A stretch of 64,000 bases of DNA. Origin: Litorilituus sediminis. Lineage in GTDB: Bacteria; Pseudomonadota; Gammaproteobacteria; Enterobacterales; Alteromonadaceae. Numbering within the stretch: the first letter of the stretch is position 1; every line of letters starts with the position of its first letter. Both the position numbers and the translations under genes were made by a program. The notes under the pieces are model-generated. The model was not told the DNA's origin, searched no databases, and saw nothing but the letters and a program-made list of their open reading frames with translations. Shown piece by piece: positions 8,148-16,805 of this stretch. The DNA is taken from contig NZ_CP034759.1 of NCBI RefSeq assembly GCF_004295665.1, positions 2,170,001 through 2,234,000 on the forward strand, written 5' to 3'.

Positions 8148-8424
8148 CTACGAAGAATTTATAAATGGGCATGCTATTGCAAACTTAAGTTCAATTTATA
8201 CCTCCGCTGACGGTAGGACATACTGCGAGGGGTGTGTTGTAGAACACTATGTAGACCCAGTAAGTAACAAACTCTGGTTAAGAAAGTCCACCAAGAAAGG
8301 CTTAAAAGTCGACCGTGTGTACCGTATAGAAAACGGCAGGTATCACAGGGTCTCAGAACAAGACTTTAAGCTAATCCCAGATTGGACTCATAGGTTCTTA
8401 AAAAGCAAGATTCAAAGCTTTTAA
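8134..8424 (+). CDS. Unknown 96-residue island protein
   Basis: I do not recognise this small soluble protein. It has a strong ribosome site (GGAGGTGA, 5 bases before ATG), which supports real translation. It carries a CEGC motif (about residues 32-35) next to a histidine, and alternating aromatic and charged residues suggesting a beta-rich fold. The C-terminus is basic (RFLKSKIQSF). It has no signal peptide or membrane segment. It is probably transcribed from the promoter at 7750. Small proteins of this kind beside oriT are often anti-restriction or accessory factors, but no motif supports a specific role. Confidence 0.6.
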   Translation: MYVYNYEEFINGHAIANLSSIYTSADGRTYCEGCVVEHYVDPVSNKLWLRKSTKKGLKVDRVYRIENGRYHRVSEQDFKLIPDWTHRFLKSKIQSF

Positions 8425-8533
8425 AGCACAAGTTTAATGGATTGACTTGTTCGGTATTACTCCGAAAAAACAAAGGAAAACTTTCAATAAGACAATTAGG
8501 CAAATCATGAATAAACGTAATTCAGATTTAACT

Positions 8534-8569
8534 CTCGGAGGTGAAGCAACAATATAACCTCCCTCCGAG
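8534..8569 (+). other. Hairpin covering a GGAGG ribosome-site-like sequence
   Basis: CTCGGAGG (8534-8541) and CCTCCGAG (8562-8569) are perfect complements with a 20-base loop. The left arm contains TCGGAGGTGAA, the same string that serves as the ribosome site of the gene at 8134, but no gene follows it here. It looks like a duplicated translation start that has decayed or is masked. Confidence 0.45.
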
Positions 8570-8593
8570 GATTTCAATATAGGAGAAACATTT

Positions 8594-8903
8594 ATGAAAA
8601 AAACAAATTACAAAGTTATCTGCTCACACAATCTTACAGCTCTTAAAGCTATGCCATCAAGTTACTCCTATCGGTGGAACTTGTATTGACCTCTACAATG
8701 GCTCAGGCACAACAGGTATTGCATGTGCTAAGGAAGGCTTCTCTTATATCGGTATTGAAATGAATAAGAAATACTGTGATATCTCAATTGGAAGAATCAA
8801 CGAAGCATTGCGTCAATTTGACTGTGACATAACCTGTACACTTGAAACCCTCGCATACTCAGCAAATGATCCTGAGTTTAATGTGACGAACCCTGCCGCT
8901 TAA
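8594..8903 (+). pseudogene. Collapsed DNA methyltransferase (beta-class) remnant
   Basis: Two out-of-frame pieces of one gene remain. From the ATG at 8594 (TAGGAGAAA upstream) the first frame gives an N-terminal piece containing NLTALKAMPSS, resembling the stretch just before catalytic motif IV of DNA methylases, and stops at 8687. A second frame then carries TPIGGTCIDLYNGSGTTGIA, followed by IGIEMNKKYCDISIGRI, which is the SAM-binding motif I (usually DPFxGSGTTG) and the following strand of the same family, ending at 8903. The target-recognition region and catalytic (D/N)PP(Y/F) motif between them are gone. Motif I reads DLY instead of DPF. The gene therefore lost its middle and is frameshifted; it cannot make an active enzyme. 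Confidence 0.75.
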
Positions 8904-8916
8904 TCTCATTAATTTA

Positions 8917-8961
8917 ACTCTTGGAAATTGTTTAAATTCATTTTGAATAATTTCCAAGAGT
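8917..8961. repeat. Perfect 13-bp inverted repeat after the methyltransferase remnant
   Basis: ACTCTTGGAAATT (8917-8929) and AATTTCCAAGAGT (8949-8961) are exact complements around a 19-base loop. No T-run follows, so it is not a classical terminator. It may end the old methyltransferase transcript by another route, or be an operator or recombination site. Confidence 0.5.
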
Positions 8962-9159
8962 CACCAAACAGCTTGTCTGTGCGGTAGCCCCCTGACTTTC
9001 ATTTTTTCGATATTTTGATAATATTGACCTCGATTAGATTTCATAAAATCGCCTCACATGGATGGATGTATAACACCACGGAATGGAGCGATAACCATTG
9101 AAGGCTCTCTGTTTGCGATTCAATACGGATATTGGTATGAGCAGTATGGAGATATGAAT

Positions 9160-9450
9160 ATGTCTAATCGCATTAAAAACCAAGTTTCAACTACTTTGCA
9201 GTCTTTGAAAGAAGAGTTTAATGAAACGCTTTTTGTCCGTTTGGATCGAATATCTGAGAGATACTTAGGTATGAAGACTGCTACGGCAAAAAGAAGAGCT
9301 GGGGAGTGTGCTTTGCCATTTCCTGTATCTCGGTTAAATGATTCACAGAAGTCACCATACGTTGTTCAATTAACGGTTCTTGCTGACTACATAGATAATC
9401 GGTTTAGAGCTGACTATGACGAGTGGAAAAAAGCACAGTATGCGAATTGA
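9160..9450 (+). CDS. PrtN-family (pyocin activator-like) DNA-binding protein
   Basis: This 96-residue protein matches the PrtN/AlpA-like family: LFVRLDRISERYLGMKTATAKRRAGECALPFPVSRL, then DSQKSPYVVQLTVLADYID, which is the family signature. Members are small winged-helix or MerR-like regulators; in mobile islands such proteins can act as excision factors or regulators of the integrase. I start at the ATG at 9160 because GGAG lies 8 bases upstream; the frame extends to 9058 but those residues do not resemble the family. A strong terminator follows 6 bases after the stop. It is the last island-like gene before ordinary chromosomal genes, a usual place for an excision factor. Confidence 0.75.
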   Translation: MSNRIKNQVSTTLQSLKEEFNETLFVRLDRISERYLGMKTATAKRRAGECALPFPVSRLNDSQKSPYVVQLTVLADYIDNRFRADYDEWKKAQYAN

Positions 9451-9456
9451 GTTTAT

Positions 9457-9475
9457 GGGGCAATTGCCCCTTTTT
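9457..9475 (+). terminator. Rho-independent terminator of the PrtN-family gene
   Basis: The palindrome GGGGCAATTGCCCC is followed directly by TTTTT, 6 bases after the stop codon. The right island boundary is probably in the unremarkable AT-rich stretch between here and 9732, where I see no gene; the att site cannot be defined without the left end. Confidence 0.85.
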
Positions 9476-9732
9476 AATATCCCCAAAAGTACCCTAAAAA
9501 TACCCAGAAACAAAACCAAGAAAAATATACATAAAAATAACAATCACATATATACAAAGTAGCCCCAATCGAGCATGGGCGCAACTGAGAGTTTGTGTGA
9601 AATCATAAGCAGTATTGAAAGTTAGCCTACTAACAAGGTAAGTAAATAAATTAACGTCATTATAATTGAAACTAATGATAGTTTAAAACTCTTGCCTTGG
9701 CTCTTAGTTATAATAAGGCAAATAAAGAATAT

Positions 9733-11094
9733 CTACTCTTCAGACAAGGCTTCAATATTAACAATTTCAGAACGATTTAAGGTGATCTTATATCGTTGTA
9801 ATTGCTCCCCTTGTTTGCTTTTATTTTTCAAAACTAGGTTAATTTGATAGCGTCTTTCAACCGACTGACCTGATATTTTTTGTCCATCTAAGCTATAGAG
9901 CTTACCTGCCCCTTTCTTTAGAAAACGAACAAACGGGGTCAAATTAAAGAAGATCTGCTGTTGAATTTCGTCATAACCGGGCAAGTATTCTTTTACTATC
10001 ACTTTGTTATCGCAGCGAAAATGCAATAACCGAGCTGCTTGCTTATTTTGCTGACGTCGGCGCTGAAATAGCTCATTTACATCTTTGGGTAAATCTTTAC
10101 TTTGAATATATTCAAGCCACAATACTTGGCTGAGAATCCGTTTATTATTAACGCTATGCGTGAACAGGTTTTGCCATTTTGGCCGACCTTTTTGAATTTT
10201 ACGCCAAATTAAACTGGTTAAATCATCTTTAAATATTTCACGTAAGCCATAAATTACACCTAATAAAGCAATTAGTGCTACGGTTATTTCGGCAAAGTTT
10301 GACCTTGCATTGAGCACTAAAAACATAACAAAAGCCATAATCACCGCAGTAACTGAGCCTCTGACTAATCGTTTTAAGTTCAAGTTTAAATATCTAGTTT
10401 GCTTTTTAAAGACAACACCATACTCAATTAAGCGTTGTAATAAGCGCATCTTATTGGTGATACGGTTAGGATCATCCAAAGTCACTTGAGAGTTATATTC
10501 ATTGGCAACGCGATAAGCATTTTCTTGGCGACAAAAGGATAATAAGAACTCTCGCTCGGTCGAAAAATCGCTGCTTTTTGGCCCTTTCGCCAGCAACTTA
10601 AGAAATGATTGCTCTGCGTGCCAACTTAAATAATTATCGGCATTTTCAAAAAATGAACTGAGTTTTTTATCAGGCGGTGAATATCGTCGTAACTTTTTCA
10701 ACAGCACAAGCGTTTGCTCAGCTAGCTCGACTGAAGCTGGATAAAACTCTTCAGCATTTTTAAGCATTAATGTTTGCTTTATATCGGCATCTAAAGCTAT
10801 GCGGATTTGATAAGAATACAGATTTAAATTAAGCCGATAATCGGTTTGCTCACCTTTGTTTTGACTGATAAAACGGCTTCTTACCAGGGGGAGATGCAAT
10901 TGATCGGCATAATAAGCACTGTGAGTTTTTATATTGGAGTAAAAGTAATCTTCTTCGTTGAGTGTGCTAGGGCTAATGCCCATTTCAACAGGCAGGGAAA
11001 AGTATAAATCAAGACGTTGATATTCTTGCGGTAGTAACTGATGACTTATTTTAAACGATAAGTTTTCATCTTGGCTAAGCTGTGCAGTTTTCAC
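9733..11094 (-). CDS. Unknown two-TM membrane protein
   Basis: This 453-residue protein is not recognised. It starts with GTG; an AAGGAG site lies 11-12 bases upstream and an in-frame stop just before it excludes a longer form. About 240 N-terminal cytoplasmic residues are rich in charged and aromatic residues. Then two membrane segments lie close together (about 245-263 and 268-283), and a soluble C-terminal domain of about 170 residues follows, rich in arginine and lysine. The layout (large soluble, hairpin membrane anchor, large soluble) suggests a membrane-tethered sensor or scaffold. It stands alone with about 115 bases to the next gene. Confidence 0.75.
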   Translation of the reverse strand: MKTAQLSQDENLSFKISHQLLPQEYQRLDLYFSLPVEMGISPSTLNEEDYFYSNIKTHSAYYADQLHLPLVRSRFISQNKGEQTDYRLNLNLYSYQIRIALDADIKQTLMLKNAEEFYPASVELAEQTLVLLKKLRRYSPPDKKLSSFFENADNYLSWHAEQSFLKLLAKGPKSSDFSTEREFLLSFCRQENAYRVANEYNSQVTLDDPNRITNKMRLLQRLIEYGVVFKKQTRYLNLNLKRLVRGSVTAVIMAFVMFLVLNARSNFAEITVALIALLGVIYGLREIFKDDLTSLIWRKIQKGRPKWQNLFTHSVNNKRILSQVLWLEYIQSKDLPKDVNELFQRRRQQNKQAARLLHFRCDNKVIVKEYLPGYDEIQQQIFFNLTPFVRFLKKGAGKLYSLDGQKISGQSVERRYQINLVLKNKSKQGEQLQRYKITLNRSEIVNIEALSEE

Positions 11095-11209
11095 TCGATG
11101 CTAATTCTCCTTTATCAATAACTTAACATACCTCAGTTAATTAAAGCATAGCAATAATCAACTAAGGTTTGATAACTATTTATTAATAATCAGAAAATAA
11201 GTCAGGTAT

Positions 11210-12289
11210 CTAGATTTTGATGAATATTTTCTTGCGATACAAGATTAAAGAAACATACCAAAACACCACGACATGACTAAAGGCGAATAAAAACGATGCA
11301 AAGGTCGCTTCAATATGCGTACTGATTAAAATAAATAACCAATCATAAAGTGTCTGCTCTCCGACAAAAACATTCATATAAAAGGTTGCAACTAAATAGG
11401 ATAAAACATAAACAAATAGCGGGTTAGTACCATAAACAAGCAAAGGCTCAGCTAATTTTTGCTGTTGCAACATATCAATTAACCAAACAAATAAAGCCAA
11501 TAATAAACAAGCGAAACCTGTGGTATAAATTACATATGAGCCCGTCCACAATGATTTGTTAATAGGTAGAACTAGACTCCATAAAAGGGCAAAACCGATA
11601 GCTAAACCACCAATTAAAATTAACTTAATTACGCTTTCTTTCTTATCCTTAATACTTGTTAAGTAGCGAGTTACTTCAAAGCCCAGCAACATATTCACTA
11701 TGGCAGGAATAGTGCTCAATATACCTTCAGGATCAAACGCAATACCAAGGCCGCCGTACATATGGCTAGCACCAAGCACAGCTAAATCGAACTGACGAAC
11801 AATATTTCCTTCCAAACTATAGGCTTGCTCGGCGCCAACCGAAAGCAGTAAGCCCCAGTATGCGATTAAAATCACAGCTGAAACAATGAAAATACCGCGA
11901 CGATTAAGCAAAAGCACAATGGTTGCTGCAAAAATATAAGCGATTCCAATGCGCTGTAATACCCCCATAATTCGCCAGGTATCAGGGTCAGAATTAAATG
12001 GGATAATATTAAGCATAAAGCCAATAAAAAATATGATAAAACCACGTTTAACAATACGCAGGAATTGTGGCGTAGAGGCAGCAAAGTTAGTTTTCTTAAA
12101 TGAAAAAAACATGGCTGAGCCAATAATAAATAAAAAGAAAGGGAACACTAAATCCGTAGGGGTACAGCCATGCCATTTCGCATGCAATAACGGAGCATAG
12201 ACATGACTCCAACTGCCTGGAGTATTAACCAATATCATTAGTGCAATAGTAATGCCTCGAAAGGCATCAAGGGCAAGGTATCTTGTCAT
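11210..12289 (-). CDS. nagX: NagX-like membrane acyltransferase-family protein (DUF5009/HGSNAT-like)
   Basis: This 359-residue polytopic membrane protein begins RYLALDAFRGITIALMILVNTPG, the conserved start of the NagX/heparan-glucosaminide acetyltransferase-like family, with the next conserved block CTPTDLVFPFFLFIIGSAM. About ten membrane segments are visible. In related Alteromonadales, NagX is encoded in chitin/N-acetylglucosamine utilisation clusters and is linked to handling of that sugar; here it stands alone, divergent from zur, so its substrate is uncertain. The family resemblance is clear, the exact role is not. Confidence 0.8.
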   Translation of the reverse strand: MTRYLALDAFRGITIALMILVNTPGSWSHVYAPLLHAKWHGCTPTDLVFPFFLFIIGSAMFFSFKKTNFAASTPQFLRIVKRGFIIFFIGFMLNIIPFNSDPDTWRIMGVLQRIGIAYIFAATIVLLLNRRGIFIVSAVILIAYWGLLLSVGAEQAYSLEGNIVRQFDLAVLGASHMYGGLGIAFDPEGILSTIPAIVNMLLGFEVTRYLTSIKDKKESVIKLILIGGLAIGFALLWSLVLPINKSLWTGSYVIYTTGFACLLLALFVWLIDMLQQQKLAEPLLVYGTNPLFVYVLSYLVATFYMNVFVGEQTLYDWLFILISTHIEATFASFLFAFSHVVVFWYVSLILYRKKIFIKI

Positions 12290-12481
12290 GCTAATTTCCT
12301 ATCTAAAAGCCAAAAGACAGCGCTGTCTTTTTGGGATTGTAATAGATTGCAATAAAAATGGCGAATAGTTTCCTAGTTGCTCACGTCAATTACTTCGACA
12401 TCTTAGCACTGAAAAAACTGTTAACTGACACTATTTGGCTATGGTACACTGATAAAAACTGTCTAATTATATAGCTTAGGT

Positions 12482-12937
12482 ATGACTGATTCATCGGCAC
12501 AACAATTATTGGCGCAAGCACAACAAGTCTGTGCAAAAAAAGGCGCTCGATTCACAAAAGTTCGTGAACAAGTTTTTTTATTACTTGCAAAGCATAATGG
12601 TGCGGTAGGTGCTTATGACTTACTTGATGAACTAAAAGCGCTTGATCCTTCTGCTAAACCGGCGACTATTTATCGCGCCTTAGACTTTTTAAGCAAACAA
12701 GGCTTTGTTCATAAAATAGAATCAATTAACGCCTTCGTTATGTGTCATCATTTTGGTGAGTGCAACCATCCTGTGCAATTATTAATTTGCGATGATTGCG
12801 GCCAAGTTGATGAAATTCAATCAAATAACTTTGATCTTGCTTTACGTGCCATGGCTGATGCCAGTGGCTTTACTATAAGCCATCAAATAGTTGAAGCGCA
12901 TGGCAGTTGTCGTTCTTGTACAGCGCAAGCCAATTAA
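12482..12937 (+). CDS. zur: Zinc uptake regulator Zur (Fur family)
   Basis: This 151-residue metalloregulator represses zinc-uptake genes when zinc is bound. The N-terminal winged helix has ARFTKVREQVFLLL and the recognition-helix region KPATIYRALDFL; the C-terminal dimerisation/metal part holds C88, H89, H90, C94 and H96, then the structural pairs C103/C106 and C143/C146. The lack of the HHHH-type Fur signature and the CHHFGECNHP string favour Zur over Fur. It is monocistronic and divergent from the NagX-like gene. A possible target operator lies in front of the MerC-like gene at about 27.2 kb. Confidence 0.9.
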   Translation: MTDSSAQQLLAQAQQVCAKKGARFTKVREQVFLLLAKHNGAVGAYDLLDELKALDPSAKPATIYRALDFLSKQGFVHKIESINAFVMCHHFGECNHPVQLLICDDCGQVDEIQSNNFDLALRAMADASGFTISHQIVEAHGSCRSCTAQAN

Positions 12938-13320
12938 GCTTTCTACTAGTAGACTCGAGATGATTTACACAAATGCTACTTAGTCGTTATTACTTTGTTC
13001 AAGATCAACAAGTTAAACGGCATAAAACGTAAAGTTGCTATAAGTAAACGACTAAGGCCTTTAACTAAGCGATAAAACAGTAAAAAACTTTTTAATGGGA
13101 ATAGTGGTAAAAAACACAATAGTCGTCGATACTTATGCTATTAGCAACCAATTGACTTAGCTAGTTATAGGCATTTTTTGCAATAATTTTCAAAAAATAG
13201 TGATTGGTAATAACAATTAACCTAATTATTAGTATTTATTAATATCGTTTGATTTACATTTGTTAATTAACCGTGCAAAATCAAACTACTTAATTAAACT
13301 GACAAGGCTCGGAAAGCTCC
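12938..13320. other. 383-base AT-rich intergenic region, zur to cheX
   Basis: No gene is visible. An inverted repeat ATTTTTTG/CAAAAAAT (13173-13180 and 13191-13198) is the only clear structure and could form a weak hairpin. Promoter elements for the CheX-like gene must lie here, but no match good enough to name stands out. Confidence 0.5.
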
Positions 13321-13785
13321 ATGAATGTAGAGTTTATTAACCCCTTTTTATCTTCAATGTTAAATGTAATGTCAACTATGGCTCAAATGGAGTTAACTCC
13401 TGAAAAGCCTAAGTTGAAAAAAGACGAAGTAGCCATGGGTGATGTTTCAGGTTTAATCGGCATGGTTAGTGAACAGGCTAAAGGCTCATTATCTATCACA
13501 TTTGATTCTGCGTTAGCTATAGCAACAATGAAAGGCATGGTTGGTGAAGCGCCTGACGAAGTTAATGAAGAGATCACCGACTTAGTTGGTGAAATAACCA
13601 ATATGGTCACAGGTGGCGCGAAAAGAATGCTGAGTGAAAAAGGCTTTGAATTTGATATGGCAACCCCTGTCGTTGTTTCTGGCCCTGACCATACTATTCA
13701 CCATAAAGCTAAAGGCCCTGTCGTAATAATTCCTCTTGGCTCTCCAACCGGTAAAGCCTATATTGAATTTAGTTTTGATGAATAA
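13321..13785 (+). CDS. cheX: CheX-type chemotaxis phosphatase
   Basis: This 154-residue protein belongs to the CheC/CheX/FliY group, which dephosphorylates CheY-P or a related receiver. The signature ExxN is present as E91 and N94 in LVGEITNMVTGGAK, on the catalytic helix that inserts into the CheY active site. A second conserved patch is PVVVSGPDH. There is one such motif, as in CheX (CheC has two). It faces a chemoreceptor gene convergently with a shared terminator. The local pair suggests roles in the same behaviour, but receiver partners are not in the window. Confidence 0.85.
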   Translation: MNVEFINPFLSSMLNVMSTMAQMELTPEKPKLKKDEVAMGDVSGLIGMVSEQAKGSLSITFDSALAIATMKGMVGEAPDEVNEEITDLVGEITNMVTGGAKRMLSEKGFEFDMATPVVVSGPDHTIHHKAKGPVVIIPLGSPTGKAYIEFSFDE

Positions 13786-13821
13786 TATCTTATTAAACTA
13801 ACTTACTGTTACTTATAAAAA

Positions 13822-13846
13822 AAGCGACTATCAAGTCGCTTTTTTT
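13822..13846. terminator. Bidirectional terminator between cheX and the chemoreceptor gene
   Basis: AAGCGACT and AGTCGCTT flank an ATCA loop, with A-runs on one side and T-runs on the other, so the hairpin works in both directions for the convergent genes. Confidence 0.85.
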
Positions 13847-13872
13847 ATATTCATTTTTTAAATCAACTTAAG

Positions 13873-15867
13873 CTAGCAGGTAAACTTATTAGCCAATTTA
13901 AGCAACTCAGCAGCTAAGGCACTTTGCTGCTCACTTGCTTGCCTAATGTTCTCACCTTCTTGGGTATTATTTACCGATAGCTCACTAATACGTTCAATAT
14001 TACCCGCCATTTCATTAGCAACAGCCACTTGCTCTTCTGTTGCAACGGCAATTTGACTGCTCATATCGCTGATAGATGTTGCTGACTCTGACAAGGTTTG
14101 TAATTTTTCCTCCAGTAAATCAGTTTGTTCAACTGAACTACCAACACTGGCAACACATTGATTAATTGAATTGGATACTTGCTCTGCATCATGCTGAAAT
14201 TTACCTACCATAGTATCAATTTCAGCGGTTGACTCTTGCGTACGCTGTGCCAATGTTCTTACTTCATCAGCAACTACCGCAAAACCTCGGCCTTGCTCGC
14301 CAGCGCGTGCAGCTTCAATTGCTGCGTTTAATGCTAATAAGTTAGTTTGCTCGGCAACACTTTTAATGACATCAACAAAAGAGGTAATGTTATTGCTACT
14401 TTGTTGCAACTGGGCAATCAGCTGGTTGGCATTACTCATTTCATCTGACAACGCCTGCATTTGCTCACGTGTTTGGTTGATTTGCTCAACACCTTGGCTT
14501 GCCACTGTGTCGACTTCTACTGCCGCCTCTGCTGATTGTGCACTATTAGCAGCAACCTCCTGAACGGTAGCACTCATTTCTTCTATTGCTGTGGCAACTA
14601 ACGCTGTTTCTGATTGTTGCGTTTCTAAATGAAGTTGATTATTCAATGTCGCCTTAGAGCTATGCTCTGAGCTTTCAGCTAATTTTGCGCTACTATCATC
14701 TATCGCTAAAATTGCGTGCTGGAATGCCTTCAGCATCTTATTAAGGCGTTTAGCAATGTCCCCTAGCTCATCATGGCAAGTTAACTCAGCTTGGCTGCTT
14801 AAATCGCTTTGTTCATCAGCTTTGGTAATTGCTTGTGAAATCAAACTCAGCTGCTGCATTATTACTTTACTAATATAGTAAGATAAGAATATAGATAACG
14901 AGATAATGACACCGGCAATAACAACCGTCAGGGTCAGCATAAATTGCGCATTACTTAAATGCTTATGACTTAACTGTAACAGGCTAGCAACTATCTTATC
15001 TTCTACGGTTTTTAATTGGTTAATACGTTGCGTGGTATTGTTGAACCAGTCTTGGCTATCGACAGATAACTTTTCCACACCCATAGACACTAAAGCAACG
15101 TCTCTATATTCAAGCACTTTAGCAACCGAAGAATGAGCCATAGCATCATCAAATGCTTGTCTTAATTGCTGCGTGGTCATTTTATTCGCGGTATCAAAAT
15201 ACGACTGTTGCTCTGTCATTAAGGCAATAAATCGCTGATAAAAATTTCCTGAAAAAGCGCCTTTGGCAAAGACATTGGTCATAACCGCACGTTCAATACC
15301 CGCTCTTTCTTTACCTTGCAAAAAGTTGTAATAGGCTTGTAGGCTATTAGCAATCTCACCATTGGAAGACGTTTGACTGATATGTGCAACAACATTGATT
15401 AATTGCGCGTTGTTATTGGTGTAGTAAGAAATCGCAACTTTGCCAGCAATACTTAAGGCATCAATTTGGCTACGAATATCTGAGAGCTTAGCTAGTTCTT
15501 TATTTGATTGACGGGTAGCTTGAACAATTTCTTGCTGAGTTATCGCATCTAAATTATCGTTTAAAAAGGCGGTACGCTGTTCAAAAGCACGGTCAGTGGC
15601 GAGTCGTTGTGTCGATAAGGTATTAGCAAACTTAGCACCTTTACTGCCTATATATCCTGCTGATGCTCCACGCTCTTTTTGCAGCTCATGTACCAAGGCA
15701 CTGTTAAAAGTGGCTAACTGTGTTAATAAGTCGATATCTTTACTGCTATTTACAATAGAGATATTTTGTTTAATCAACAAAGCACAAAAAAAGATCAAAC
15801 CTACAATTGCCGGAGTTACCAACAATATCAGCTTCGTTTTAAAGGGGGCGTGTTTAATTAAAGACAT
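13873..15867 (-). CDS. Methyl-accepting chemotaxis protein with NIT sensor domain
   Basis: This 664-residue inner-membrane chemoreceptor has a membrane segment at about residues 11-29. A periplasmic NIT (nitrate/nitrite-sensing) domain follows, recognised from [17 protein letters not shown] and later [15 protein letters not shown]. The second membrane segment is at about 312-333, then HAMP (about 334-390) and a long signalling coil with the conserved hairpin tip [26 protein letters not shown]. There is no C-terminal CheR-docking pentapeptide. AAGGAG precedes the ATG. The NIT fold suggests sensing of nitrate, nitrite or a similar small anion; the ligand is not proven. A CheX phosphatase is encoded convergently. 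Confidence 0.92.
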   Translation of the reverse strand: MSLIKHAPFKTKLILLVTPAIVGLIFFCALLIKQNISIVNSSKDIDLLTQLATFNSALVHELQKERGASAGYIGSKGAKFANTLSTQRLATDRAFEQRTAFLNDNLDAITQQEIVQATRQSNKELAKLSDIRSQIDALSIAGKVAISYYTNNNAQLINVVAHISQTSSNGEIANSLQAYYNFLQGKERAGIERAVMTNVFAKGAFSGNFYQRFIALMTEQQSYFDTANKMTTQQLRQAFDDAMAHSSVAKVLEYRDVALVSMGVEKLSVDSQDWFNNTTQRINQLKTVEDKIVASLLQLSHKHLSNAQFMLTLTVVIAGVIISLSIFLSYYISKVIMQQLSLISQAITKADEQSDLSSQAELTCHDELGDIAKRLNKMLKAFQHAILAIDDSSAKLAESSEHSSKATLNNQLHLETQQSETALVATAIEEMSATVQEVAANSAQSAEAAVEVDTVASQGVEQINQTREQMQALSDEMSNANQLIAQLQQSSNNITSFVDVIKSVAEQTNLLALNAAIEAARAGEQGRGFAVVADEVRTLAQRTQESTAEIDTMVGKFQHDAEQVSNSINQCVASVGSSVEQTDLLEEKLQTLSESATSISDMSSQIAVATEEQVAVANEMAGNIERISELSVNNTQEGENIRQASEQQSALAAELLKLANKFTC

Positions 15868-16139
15868 TAAAGCTCCTTAGCAAGCAGGAATGATGCAGCA
15901 AACTCAGCTTCATTATTGCTGAACTTAGCGACATCTTTTGCTGACATTGTAGCTAAATGCCTATCAAGCCGCCTTGATATTTATCAAAGCTTTATACCGT
16001 CTAACAAATAACATACTTAACCTCAGGTTTGCATCAGAAATATATCTAGATTCAATTAAATTAGCAGGTTGTAGCTACTTTTTAATTTATGTCTAGATAT
16101 TTTTATCTGAATTCATAACTTATATGAAGCTGAGGTTAC

Positions 16140-16757
16140 TTACAGGTTATAGCCCCAACGAGGCATAATGTCTTGCTCAATACCGAAATGATCAAGTACC
16201 CGCCCAACCATAAAGTCAATTAAATCATCAATAGATTCAGCTTTATGATAAAAGCCTGGTGCTGCCGGCATAATAGTAACCCCCAACTGAGAAAGGTTAA
16301 GCATATTTTGCAGGTGAATAGTTGAAAAAGGTGTTTCCCGTACCATTAATATCAGCTGACCGCGCTCTTTAATAACAACATCAGCAGCACGCTCAATTAA
16401 GTTGTCACTCATACCGTGACTTATTGCCGATAAAGTCCCCGTTGAACATGGGCAAACCACCATCCTCTTTGGTGCGGCAGAGCCAGAGGCAACTGGAGAA
16501 AACCATTGCTCTTTACCAAAAACGGTAATTTGCCCCACCTTAGCTCGATATTTCTGCGTGAGATAGTCTGTGGCAGCCTGCGGACCTGATGGTAATTTCA
16601 AACCAACTTCAGTATCTAAGACAACGCGTCCGGCACTAGAACACAATAAATACACTTGATAATCAGCAGCAAGTAAACACTCTAACAGGCGCAGCGCATA
16701 CTTAGCTCCAGACGCACCTGTAATAGCAATGGTTATCTTATCTTGAAACTGACTCAT
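16140..16757 (-). CDS. ubiX: Flavin prenyltransferase UbiX
   Basis: This 205-residue enzyme attaches a dimethylallyl group to FMN, making the prenylated flavin cofactor of the UbiD decarboxylase in ubiquinone synthesis. The flavin-binding start [17 protein letters not shown] and the conserved [27 protein letters not shown] are present, followed by [13 protein letters not shown]. The length is normal. It follows mpl and def in the same direction; 48 bases separate it from def, so they may be co-transcribed. In many gammaproteobacteria mpl and ubiX are neighbours, which supports both calls. Confidence 0.95.
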   Translation of the reverse strand: MSQFQDKITIAITGASGAKYALRLLECLLAADYQVYLLCSSAGRVVLDTEVGLKLPSGPQAATDYLTQKYRAKVGQITVFGKEQWFSPVASGSAAPKRMVVCPCSTGTLSAISHGMSDNLIERAADVVIKERGQLILMVRETPFSTIHLQNMLNLSQLGVTIMPAAPGFYHKAESIDDLIDFMVGRVLDHFGIEQDIMPRWGYNL

Positions 16758-16805
16758 TTATTTTTCCTAAACAAATTTCTACACAGCACTAAGCTATGAC
16801 TAAAA

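Noticed and set aside
8508..8558. A 16-codon frame ending before the methylase relic
   Set aside because: Too short, weak start, and its end is the hairpin-masked ribosome-site string; better read as a decayed leader.
8594..8903. Programmed frameshift to produce an active methylase
   Set aside because: The catalytic and target-recognition parts are absent from every frame, so no frameshift could restore the enzyme.
9058..9475. PrtN-like gene as sign of a pyocin or prophage
   Set aside because: No phage structural, lysis or pyocin genes lie nearby; the neighbours are mobilisation genes.
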